A stretch of 5,221 nucleotides of DNA. It comes from an uncultured Bacillus sp. GTDB taxonomy: Bacteria; Bacillota; Bacilli; Bacillales_B; DSM-18226. This document shows positions 1-5,131 of this stretch, piece after piece. A program made the position numbers and the translations under genes. The notes under the pieces were generated by a model. That model had not been told where the DNA came from. It worked only from the letters and a program-made list of their open reading frames with translations, and searched no databases. The DNA is taken from contig NZ_CAMLDX010000153.1 in assembly GCF_946478885.1 (NCBI RefSeq), forward strand, positions 1 through 5,221, given 5' to 3'. The first letter of the stretch is position 1. Each line of letters begins with the position of its first letter.

Positions 1-795
1 AATGAGCATGGCTGGGACGGACAATGGTACCGCCGCGCCTTTACTGATGCAGGACAGTGGCTTGGCTCTATCCAGAATGAAGAATGCCGGATCGATGCCA
101 TCGCCCAGTCATGGTCGGTTATTTCCGGAGGGGCACCGCAGGATCGGGGGGTTCTGGCAATGGATTCATTTGATCGCGAGCTCGTCGAGCGGGATCTGAA
201 TGTCATCCGCCTGCTGACCCCCGCGTTTGATAAAACAGAGCCAAGTCCGGGCTATATACAGGGCTATCCGCCTGGGCTACGGGAAAACGGAGCCCAGTAT
301 ACCCACGGTGTCATTTGGGGAATGATCGCCTGGTGCCAGCTTGGACGGGGAGATAAAGCAATAGAAATATTCCAAATGCTGAATCCATTAAACCATACAC
401 GAACCGATTTTGAGGTCAAAAAATACGCTGCGGAACCATATGTCATGGCCGCAGATGTCTACACAGCAGCGCCGAAGGAAGGACATGCCGGATGGACCTG
501 GTATACCGGAGCTGCCAGCTGGATGTATCAGGCTGGCATTGAATGGATTCTTGGAATCCGCCGCCGTGGCGGCAGGCTGTACATCGATCCGCGAATTCCA
601 AACGACTGGCCTGGTTTCTCTGTAACATACCTGTTTGGCAAAACACGCTATACGATTCAGGTAGCTAATGATTCGAAAAATTTAAGCGCGATATCTGTAG
701 AAATGGATGGAAATCACATTCCGCTTGATGGAGCGGTTCCGTATATTGAGTTAATCGATGACGGCATCGAACATCATGCATATGTGAAGATATAA
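1..795 (+). CDS. C-terminal part of a GH94 enzyme, cyclic beta-1,2-glucan synthase-like (5' end outside window)
   Basis: The frame is open from base 1 to the TAA at 793-795 and gives 264 residues, so the internal ATG at 160 is not the start. The protein closely resembles the C-terminal catalytic domain of NdvB/ChvB-type cyclic beta-1,2-glucan synthases, where the GH94 domain phosphorolyses beta-1,2-glucan and controls chain length. Visible family blocks are WDGQWYRRAF (about 5-14), NEECRIDAIAQSW (26-38), GYPPGLRENGAQYTHG (88-103), NPLNHTRT (128-135), EPYVMAADVY (145-154), GWTWYTGAA (164-172) and IPNDWPGF (199-206), followed by a beta-rich tail. The region expected to carry the catalytic Asp lies upstream of the window. 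A shorter 1,2-beta-oligoglucan phosphorylase of the same family is a real alternative, because the N-terminal glycosyltransferase and membrane domains that would decide are not in view. The stop is followed at once by a large palindrome that probably ends transcription. Confidence 0.88.
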   Translation, partial: NEHGWDGQWYRRAFTDAGQWLGSIQNEECRIDAIAQSWSVISGGAPQDRGVLAMDSFDRELVERDLNVIRLLTPAFDKTEPSPGYIQGYPPGLRENGAQYTHGVIWGMIAWCQLGRGDKAIEIFQMLNPLNHTRTDFEVKKYAAEPYVMAADVYTAAPKEGHAGWTWYTGAASWMYQAGIEWILGIRRRGGRLYIDPRIPNDWPGFSVTYLFGKTRYTIQVANDSKNLSAISVEMDGNHIPLDGAVPYIELIDDGIEHHAYVKI

Positions 796-800
796 AACAA

Positions 801-924
801 AAAGGAGTTATCCCAAAAGCAAAGGTGTCAGGCACCAGATCCAGTATCTCGTATCACTTTGCATCAATCTGCACCGGATATTGATCAGTGACGGATGCCT
901 GGCATCTTATGGGACAGCTCCTTT
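801..924. terminator. 124-bp imperfect palindrome, probable (bidirectional) terminator or REP-like element
   Basis: The outer arms AAAGGAGTTATCCCAAAAG (801-819) and CTTATGGGACAGCTCCTTT (906-924) pair with four mismatched positions out of 19. Inside lie GGTGTCAGGCACC (824-836) and GATGCCTGGCATC (894-906), which can pair with each other and are also each nearly self-complementary. The centre adds ATCAAT (863-868) with ATTGAT (880-885). It starts six bases after the GH94 stop. On the minus strand the arm is followed by a T-rich run, the complement of AAAACAAAAA. On the plus strand the T-run is weak, so termination may work better against minus-strand transcripts. Confidence 0.7.
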
Positions 925-1064
925 CTTACCTTCAGTCAGCATGTTTTAGGAAAATCATGTTAAAAGAGATGAATTTTTGTTTGCCAAAAAGACCTCAGCT
1001 TTTTTGCAAGATCATTTATGGTATGGTTAAAATCAAACGTTATGTATGGGGACAATAGCTGCAC

Positions 1065-1070
1065 TATAAT
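1065..1070 (+). promoter_or_regulatory. Possible -10 box of an orphan transcript
   Basis: TATAAT is a perfect sigma-A -10 hexamer, but no good -35 is seen 16-19 bases upstream and there is no TGn extension. A transcript starting near 1077 would run about 100 nt to the intrinsic terminator at 1138-1174 and would contain no credible open frame. It is proposed only because that terminator otherwise has nothing to terminate except read-through from the GH94 gene. Confidence 0.3.
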
Positions 1071-1137
1071 TATACAGCAGAGTACGCTGGATAAGGTGGG
1101 ACGCTCATTCAAGAACGTATTCATACACGCAATCATC

Positions 1138-1174
1138 GCAGCTTTATGGAGTTTTCCATAAGGTTGCTTTTTTT
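1138..1174 (+). terminator. Strong intrinsic terminator
   Basis: The arms GCAGCTTTATGGA (1138-1150) and TCCATAAGGTTGC (1155-1167) pair over 13 positions, two of them G-U, around a GTTT loop. Seven T's follow directly (1168-1174), then ATTT. This is a textbook rho-independent terminator on the plus strand. It lies 343 bases after the GH94 stop and behind another hairpin, so it may belong to an unannotated RNA. Confidence 0.85.
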
Positions 1175-1541
1175 ATTTGTCATCAAAAAAAATACTTACT
1201 ACAACCCCTGATAAATGACTAACTCTCTATCAAACGTTCAGAAGGTCTTGTTAGGAAAGAAGTTAAGGTGTTATATGTTAGGTTCTGAATAAAGCTGTTC
1301 GGCAAACGTAACACATAACTGTCCTGGATAAAAAGAAGAGCACAAAGGAAAGCTACTAGCACTTTCAACGATTGACTAGGTAAATCCTAGTGTTTTCAAG
1401 TTTTTTTAATTTGACATATATTTGTAACCCCTCTCTGGCATCCTTTCTAGGATTCGCCTTTTCAAAACTGTTTAAGTTCCCTTTGTCCTTAAAATATTAG
1501 TTTCATTATTTTGTAGAAAAATATACAAATAAAAGATATTA

Positions 1542-1570
1542 TTGAGTTATGTGTAAAATTTTCCTATAAT
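1542..1570 (+). promoter_or_regulatory. Sigma-A-type promoter for the 40-residue peptide
   Basis: TTGAGT (1542-1547, 4/6 to TTGACA) and a perfect TATAAT (1565-1570) are separated by exactly 17 bases. The surroundings are AT-rich. The start point would be near 1577, giving a leader of about 30 nt that carries the ribosome binding site of the small gene. Confidence 0.8.
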
Positions 1571-1607
1571 TAGGAAGTAAAATGGTGATAAAAAAGGAGA
1601 TCTTTTA

Positions 1608-1730
1608 ATGAGCACCTCAGGAATCAATTGGTTTGACGTAGGATATCAAGTAGTTTTGCTAATTTTATTAGTCGCGGTGATTTCCCTTGTATTTACTTTT
1701 TTCAAACGCAGAAGAAAAAAAGGAGAATAA
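1608..1730 (+). CDS. Small single-pass membrane peptide, 40 aa, function unknown
   Basis: The ATG at 1608 is preceded by AAGGAG (1594-1599) eight bases upstream and lies behind a near-consensus promoter, so expression is well supported despite the short length. The peptide has a polar N-terminus (MSTSGINWFDVGYQ, 1-14), one hydrophobic segment (about 15-32, VVLLILLVAVISLVFTFF) and a strongly basic tail (KRRRKKGE, 33-40). This predicts one membrane helix with the basic end in the cytoplasm. I do not recognise the family. The architecture is shared by type I toxin peptides, small membrane regulators and orphan membrane peptides of bacilli, and nothing here separates these. It stands alone between non-coding stretches. 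A 12-bp inverted repeat (1751-1762 with 1842-1853) begins 20 bases after the stop. Confidence 0.75.
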   Translation: MSTSGINWFDVGYQVVLLILLVAVISLVFTFFKRRRKKGE

Positions 1731-1750
1731 GTTCAATTCATTGAAAAGGC

Positions 1751-1853
1751 ACTCAGTAACTTGAGGAAACAATGCGGGAACACTTATTTACATACCGGAA
1801 TAAAGCTTTAAAAGCCTCAATTTTAGCTCATTCGAAAGTTAAAGTTACTGAGT
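1751..1853. repeat. 12-bp perfect inverted repeat enclosing 79 bp
   Basis: ACTCAGTAACTT (1751-1762) and AAGTTACTGAGT (1842-1853) are exact reverse complements. Next to the left arm TTGAGG (1761-1766) can also pair with CCTCAA (1815-1820). The repeat sits directly downstream of the 40-residue peptide gene and might form the 3' structure of its mRNA, or be the ends of a small relic element. Confidence 0.7.
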
Positions 1854-1993
1854 AGTATTATATATTCGATAAGGCAGCTTCTATTAAATATCTTCTTATA
1901 AAGTTCATCGCCTTGTAATGGGAAAGTTGATAAGCCACCTATTCCACCATTAGATGTGATCTGCAACGCACGAGGATATTTAGTTAAAGTTAC
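1823..1993 (-). pseudogene. Start-less minus-strand frame of 56 codons, possible gene remnant
   Basis: On the minus strand the frame is open from just after a TAA (1994-1996) to the TAA at 1823-1825. It has no ATG, GTG or TTG with a ribosome binding site near its beginning. Its middle reads like real protein, for example YPRALQITSNGGIGGL and STFPLQGDELYKKIFNR, and is less AT-rich than its surroundings. I do not recognise it. The frame runs across both flanking repeat copies, so it could also be chance. Confidence 0.25.
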
Positions 1994-2005
1994 TTAGTAA
2001 CATTA
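1837..2005 (+). repeat. Direct repeat pair, 24 bp, 145 bp apart
   Basis: The sequences at 1837-1860 and 1982-2005 both begin AGTTAAAGTTACT and agree at 21 of 24 positions. The first copy contains the right arm of the 1751/1842 inverted repeat. The second copy contains a 13-bp odd-centred palindrome, GTTACTTAGTAAC (1989-2001). All three places therefore carry the same core in different orientations. Confidence 0.7.
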
Positions 2006-2085
2006 AAATCCCCAATAATTAACGATTTTTTTTAAATTTGGCGGAATACCTTTCTAAAAATAATAATTAAAAATTCTTTATTGCT

Positions 2086-2229
2086 ATCAATAATGCAGTA
2101 TTCAACTAAAATGCCCCTTTTTAAATTCTAACATGGCTTCACTTTTTAACTATATAGTCTTACGAATTTATCTTGCGGCTTCATTATTTGTTTGCTGAGA
2201 CAGTGGCTTCGCGTCCCTGCATTATTGAT
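2086..2229. repeat. 13-bp perfect inverted repeat
   Basis: ATCAATAATGCAG (2086-2098) is the exact reverse complement of CTGCATTATTGAT (2217-2229), with 118 bp between the arms. The match does not extend on either side and no flanking target duplication is evident, so a MITE is possible but unproven. Confidence 0.55.
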
Positions 2230-2320
2230 TTGTGTGATAAAAGATCGGTTCACTTCATCAACACCATCTGACGGTAGGACCTAATATTATAAACCCAAAG
2301 TTTCCTGACGGTTCCCCTAA

Positions 2321-2370
2321 ATAAAACCCTGATTATTCTCCTTAGCCTCGTAGAAAAATCAGGGTTTTAT
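2321..2370. terminator. Terminator of the yaaO-tmk operon, probably bidirectional
   Basis: ATAAAACCCTGATT (2321-2334) and AATCAGGGTTTTAT (2357-2370) are perfect 14-bp reverse complements around a 22-base loop. On the minus strand the stem ends in GGGTTTTATTT, which supplies the U-rich end. It lies about 70 bases past the tmk stop. On the plus strand the stem also ends in GGGTTTTAT. Confidence 0.78.
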
Positions 2371-2443
2371 CTTCTAGATAATTTTTTAACGTACAATCTG
2401 CGGTTTGAAGGAAGAGCCCCCTATTATGATAAACAGCACACCA

Positions 2444-3082
2444 TTATTGATTTTTTTGCAGGTAGGCATCAATGACAGCGGAAGCTGCCTCAAACACTTG
2501 CTGCAATGGCTGCGATGCATCCATTTTAACAATACGTTCCGGGTATCTTTTACATAACTGCTGATAGCCCTCACGTACTCTGCGGTGGAATTCAAAGGTC
2601 TCCAAATCAAGCCGGTTAACCTCTCTATCTTTATGCTGCTTAATACGTGCCAGCCCGATTTCCGGATCTAAATCAAAATATAAAGTAATATCTGGCATTA
2701 CATCCCCAATCGCAAATTGATTGATCGAATAAATCTCATCAATCCCCAGTCCCCGTGCATAACCTTGATAAGCTAAGGAACTATCAATAAAGCGATCGCA
2801 TAGCACAATGGCTCCTTCCTCAAGCGCCGGTATGACCTTTTCCACTAAATGTTGTCTCCGGGCTGCGGCATACAGCAGAGCCTCCGTTCTCGAATCCATC
2901 GCGGTATTGCTTTTATCCAGAATAACTGCCCTAATTTGTTCCGCAATCTCAATTCCGCCCGGCTCCCTTGTTTTTAGCGCGTGTTTTCCCTTAGAGAGCA
3001 GCTCTTCTAAAAGCATATCAATAATCGTTGTTTTTCCGGCACCCTCAGGTCCCTCCACAGTTAAAAATAATCCTTGTCTCAC
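2444..3082 (-). CDS. tmk: Thymidylate kinase (dTMP kinase)
   Basis: This cytoplasmic enzyme phosphorylates dTMP to dTDP with ATP, the essential step to dTTP shared by the de novo and salvage routes. The 212-residue product has the usual family length. Visible motifs are the P-loop GPEGAGKT (11-18), REPGG (39-43) in the dTMP-binding region, DRF (96-98) followed by [12 protein letters not shown] (100-111), and a LID-region [11 protein letters not shown] (151-161). The start is GTG (3080-3082), chosen because GGAGG (3089-3093 on the minus strand) stands six bases upstream and the product then begins [14 protein letters not shown] as expected. It lies 57 bp downstream of yaaO, with no terminator seen between them, so co-transcription is likely. 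darA (yaaQ), which follows tmk in B. subtilis, is absent; a terminator comes next. Confidence 0.97.
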   Translation of the reverse strand: MRQGLFLTVEGPEGAGKTTIIDMLLEELLSKGKHALKTREPGGIEIAEQIRAVILDKSNTAMDSRTEALLYAAARRQHLVEKVIPALEEGAIVLCDRFIDSSLAYQGYARGLGIDEIYSINQFAIGDVMPDITLYFDLDPEIGLARIKQHKDREVNRLDLETFEFHRRVREGYQQLCKRYPERIVKMDASQPLQQVFEAASAVIDAYLQKNQ

Positions 3083-3139
3083 GATAAGCCTCCATCATTT
3101 TGTCTATATATCCCCGGGTACAGCCCCAGTGTAACACAC

Positions 3140-4576
3140 TTATGAATTGGTATAGATCTTAATTTGTCCCTGATAAATATCCGTCCCATCTTGAAACCTC
3201 GCCCCTGCCACAGCTAAATGCTGGATTTGCTCCGCAATAGCTACAGTAATACGTTCGCCAGGAAACAGCAAAGGAATCCCAGGAGGATAGGGTATAACCC
3301 TTTCAGCAGCAATTTCCCCTACGGCATCTGTTAGCGCTACCTGTTTTACGGACAAACGCTGTACCTCCTCCCTGCTGACAGCAAGCGTTGAAACCGACGG
3401 ATAATAATTCGCTCCATTCATTATCCACTCTTTTCGTTTAATCGGCTTTAAGACTTTATGAATCGCGGCCGCAATTTTAGCAAACGGGAAACCCCTGCCA
3501 TTTTTTAACAACGGAAGCACAAACAAAACATTATAGGGATCGGCCAATTCTGGAAAAATTCCTTCCCTTTCAAATACCTCCTGCAGTTCAAAACCAGTTA
3601 ATACGGTCTGTGACTGAAGCGTAATCTTCAATGGATCGCCGGTCCCGTTTCCGAAACTTAACACCTTCAATCCGTCATTCTCACTTAACTGTTCCTTAAA
3701 ACGAGTGATTTGTTCCTGAAGATAGGTATGATCCTCATCTGAATACGTCCCGACGTAACTCCTGGCTATATCCAATGAAGCCATGATCGGATAGGAGGGA
3801 CTGCTTGACTGAAGAACGTGCAGATAATGTGCAACAGCGGTCCTTGAAACCCTTGAGCTATTGAGATGAAGATAGGACCCCATGGTCATCGCCGGCAGCG
3901 TTTTATGAGCGGATTGTACGACGATATCCGCCCCCAGCTGGACAGCGGATTGCGGAAAGGCCCCGCCACAGATAAAGTGAGCTCCGTGTGCCTCATCCAC
4001 AAGCACAGGGATGTCTGCTGCATGAGCCTGCTGAATAATCTCTTGCAGTTCATTTACCATTCCGTAATAGCTTGGATAAGTCACGATCAATGCTTTAGCA
4101 GCCGGATACAATCTCAATGCCTGTGAAACAATGTCAGGTGTAATGCCGCCCGATATCCCCCATTCCTTCTTATATTCAGGACCGAGAAAAACGGGTTTTG
4201 CCTGTGCCAACTCAATCCCGTTTAATACTGATTTATGGCAATTGCGCTGAACAAGGACAATATCATCCTTTTTAACCACAGCAAGAATCATGGCTAAGTT
4301 TCCAATTGTTGATCCATTTACTAGAAAAAAGCTCCGCTCTGCACCGTATACATTAGCTAAAAGGGCCTCTGCCTCCCGAATAGCGCCTTCTGGGCTGTGA
4401 AGGTCGTCGAGTCCGGTTAATTCCGTGGCATCATAGCGCAACATCTCCTGAAAAGGTAAGTACTTTGGATGCTCTAGCAATGCTCCATATTTATGGCCCG
4501 GTACATGCAGTGAAATAGGATTTTTTTTATTATGTAAAATAAGCTGATCCCATAAAGGCGTACTATGCTGATCCAT
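3140..4576 (-). CDS. yaaO: YaaO, PLP-dependent Orn/Lys/Arg decarboxylase family protein
   Basis: The 478-residue protein belongs to the fold-type I basic amino acid decarboxylases. Seen in order are HVPGHKYG (24-31), DDLHSPEG (57-64), NGST (87-90, cofactor phosphate area), DEAHGAH (194-200, the Asp that contacts the pyridine nitrogen), QSAHKTLPAMT (221-231) with Lys225 as the expected PLP Schiff-base residue, and a C-terminal PYPPGIPLLFPGE (429-441). It lacks the N-terminal receiver-like wing domain of the roughly 710-residue E. coli LdcI/CadA enzymes and matches the short Bacillus type (YaaO, SpeA). The substrate (lysine, arginine or ornithine) cannot be read from the sequence. The start ATG is preceded by AGGGTG at a normal distance. 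It is the first gene of a probable operon with tmk, an arrangement conserved in B. subtilis. Confidence 0.93.
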   Translation of the reverse strand: MDQHSTPLWDQLILHNKKNPISLHVPGHKYGALLEHPKYLPFQEMLRYDATELTGLDDLHSPEGAIREAEALLANVYGAERSFFLVNGSTIGNLAMILAVVKKDDIVLVQRNCHKSVLNGIELAQAKPVFLGPEYKKEWGISGGITPDIVSQALRLYPAAKALIVTYPSYYGMVNELQEIIQQAHAADIPVLVDEAHGAHFICGGAFPQSAVQLGADIVVQSAHKTLPAMTMGSYLHLNSSRVSRTAVAHYLHVLQSSSPSYPIMASLDIARSYVGTYSDEDHTYLQEQITRFKEQLSENDGLKVLSFGNGTGDPLKITLQSQTVLTGFELQEVFEREGIFPELADPYNVLFVLPLLKNGRGFPFAKIAAAIHKVLKPIKRKEWIMNGANYYPSVSTLAVSREEVQRLSVKQVALTDAVGEIAAERVIPYPPGIPLLFPGERITVAIAEQIQHLAVAGARFQDGTDIYQGQIKIYTNS

Positions 4577-4620
4577 TTTTTCACACCCTGCTCTTCCGTT
4601 TCTTTTTAATTAACCTTTTT

Positions 4621-4629
4621 ATTTTACCA
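4621..4629 (-). promoter_or_regulatory. Possible extended -10 promoter for yaaO-tmk
   Basis: On the minus strand TGGTAAAAT combines a TGn extension with TAAAAT (5/6 to TATAAT). It lies about 45 bases before the yaaO start and would give a leader of roughly 35-40 nt. No good -35 is visible at 17 bases, which an extended -10 can tolerate. Confidence 0.4.
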
Positions 4630-4751
4630 AACTGTTTGCAGAAGAGGGAGCTTATCACAGATGCTTTTAGTATGACTCATTGATTAATACAGATTGCACT
4701 GAAGGAATAAAAATGAGTAACCTTAGGTGCTTTACAAGAGATTTGAGTAGA

Positions 4752-4784
4752 CATACAATGATTTAAATCGCTCATCATACAATA
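4752..4784 (+). promoter_or_regulatory. Two CATACAAT boxes, possible mother-cell sigma (E/K) -10 elements upstream of csfB
   Basis: CATACAAT occurs at 4752-4759 and again at 4776-4783, 24 bases apart on the coding strand of csfB. Both match the sigma-E -10 pattern CATACANT. The second, read as CATACAATA (4776-4784), also fits the sigma-K -10 pattern CATANNNTA. Convincing -35 partners are lacking: the nearest AC (4755-4756) is 19 bases away rather than about 16-17. In B. subtilis csfB is also expressed in the mother cell under sigma-K, which makes the placement suggestive. Confidence 0.35.
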
Positions 4785-4823
4785 GTAAACATATAGACTA
4801 TTTAAATGAATATTAACAATTTT

Positions 4824-4853
4824 GTATATATTATTGCAGAAACGGTTAGGATA
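4824..4853 (+). promoter_or_regulatory. Sigma-F-type promoter for csfB
   Basis: GTATA (4824-4828) matches the -35 consensus GYATA exactly. GGTTAGGATA (4844-4853) matches the -10 pattern GGNNANAHTR at 9 of 10 positions. The spacer is exactly 15 bases, the usual sigma-F distance. csfB of B. subtilis is a known sigma-F target. The predicted start lies at about 4858-4861, so the mRNA would begin almost at the ribosome binding site. Confidence 0.65.
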
Positions 4854-4872
4854 GGGGATGGAGGTGGAGTAA

Positions 4873-5064
4873 TTGGATATGAAACAGATATCAGAAACAT
4901 GTGTTATTTGCGGTGAAAAAAAAGAAAGAGGTATTCACTTGTACACTTCGTTCCTTTGTATGGATTGTGAACGAGATATTATTTTAACAGAGACGAATGA
5001 TCCTAAATATAAAGATTATCTAAAGAAATTGAAAAAAATTACCACTCCCGAAATCTTTTCATAA
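4873..5064 (+). CDS. csfB: CsfB/Gin, anti-sigma factor of sporulation (sigma-G, also sigma-E)
   Basis: The 63-residue protein matches B. subtilis CsfB in length and pattern. It has a zinc-binding pair of CxxC motifs (Cys10/Cys13 and Cys29/Cys32), the block RGIHLYTSFLCMDCE (19-33), and a C-terminal half with YKDYLKKLKKITTP. In B. subtilis this cytoplasmic protein binds sigma-G and keeps it inactive in the forespore before engulfment ends; it also restrains sigma-E in the mother cell. The TTG at 4873 is taken as the start because GGAGGTG (4860-4866) stands six bases upstream; the in-frame ATG at 4879 would shorten the product by two residues and lies 12 bases from that site. It is divergent from yaaO, whereas in B. 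subtilis csfB, xpaC, yaaN, yaaO and tmk run in one direction. Confidence 0.93.
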   Translation: MDMKQISETCVICGEKKERGIHLYTSFLCMDCERDIILTETNDPKYKDYLKKLKKITTPEIFS

Positions 5065-5070
5065 AAATCA

Positions 5071-5118
5071 AAAAAAGCAGCCGAACTAAACTGGTGTCAA
5101 GGACCATTTCGGCTCTTA
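5071..5118 (-). terminator. Hairpin between csfB and the converging right-edge gene
   Basis: AGCCGAA (5079-5085) pairs with TTCGGCT (5108-5114), and inside them TGGT (5092-5095) pairs with ACCA (5103-5106). Read on the minus strand the stem is followed by GC and a run of six T's, the complement of 5071-5076, making a good terminator for the gene entering from the right. On the plus strand only a poor T-run follows, so csfB termination here is less certain. Confidence 0.72.
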
Positions 5119-5131
5119 AAGTAGGTTGGCT

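Larger units (their letters stand above)
925..1541. other. Intergenic stretch without a recognisable gene
   Basis: No reading frame here has both useful length and a ribosome binding site. It contains a TATAAT box, a strong orphan hairpin terminator, an imperfect inverted repeat (1270-1280 with 1309-1319, one mismatch), and a 6-bp hairpin ACTAGG/CCTAGT (1375-1391) with a T-run nine bases downstream that could be a weak terminator. The A+T content rises after about 1390. Confidence 0.6.
1731..2320. other. 590-bp repeat-rich intergenic region, probably a relic of decayed sequence
   Basis: No confident gene is present. The region holds three copies of a GTTACTNAGT motif in both orientations, a 13-bp perfect inverted repeat, a minus-strand frame of 56 codons without a start, and a short GEMM-like motif. 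Parts (about 1900-1980 and 2190-2280) look richer in G+C than the very AT-rich 2000-2160, suggesting a patchwork origin. Tiny frames at 1772-1855 and 2133-2198 are not supported well enough to call genes. Confidence 0.55.

Noticed and set aside
160..795. The ATG at 160 as start of an independent 211-residue protein
   Set aside because: The frame is open upstream to base 1 and the upstream residues also match the GH94 family, so this is an internal methionine.
1088..1174. T-box riboswitch suggested by AAGGTGGGACGC before a terminator
   Set aside because: The match to the T-box core is poor, no Stem I or specifier region is evident upstream, and no aminoacyl-tRNA synthetase or amino acid gene follows.
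1375..1407. Small hairpin ACTAGG/CCTAGT followed by a T-run
   Set aside because: Only six base pairs, and the T-run starts nine bases after the stem, so it is not called as a terminator on its own.
1772..1855. 27-codon frame with a GAGGA-like site (1763-1767) before its ATG, ending in the right arm of the inverted repeat
   Set aside because: Too short, basic and without recognisable pattern; its ends lie in the repeat cluster and there is no promoter of its own. It could be translated, but the evidence is no better than chance.
2133..2198. 21-codon hydrophobic plus-strand frame in the AT-rich intergenic region
   Set aside because: No Shine-Dalgarno sequence or promoter; hydrophobic composition is expected from T-rich DNA.
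2220..2453. 12-base direct repeat CATTATTGATTT at 2220-2231 and 2442-2453
   Set aside because: AT-rich and one copy lies within the 3' end of tmk; chance is a sufficient explanation.
2808..3134. 108-codon plus-strand frame across tmk
   Set aside because: It is the antisense shadow of tmk, with a serine/leucine-rich, non-protein-like composition and no ribosome binding site.
4713..4766. 17-codon frame with AAGGA six bases upstream of its ATG, in the yaaO-csfB gap
   Set aside because: Length is within chance expectation, no promoter is seen, and it overlaps the first CATACAAT box.
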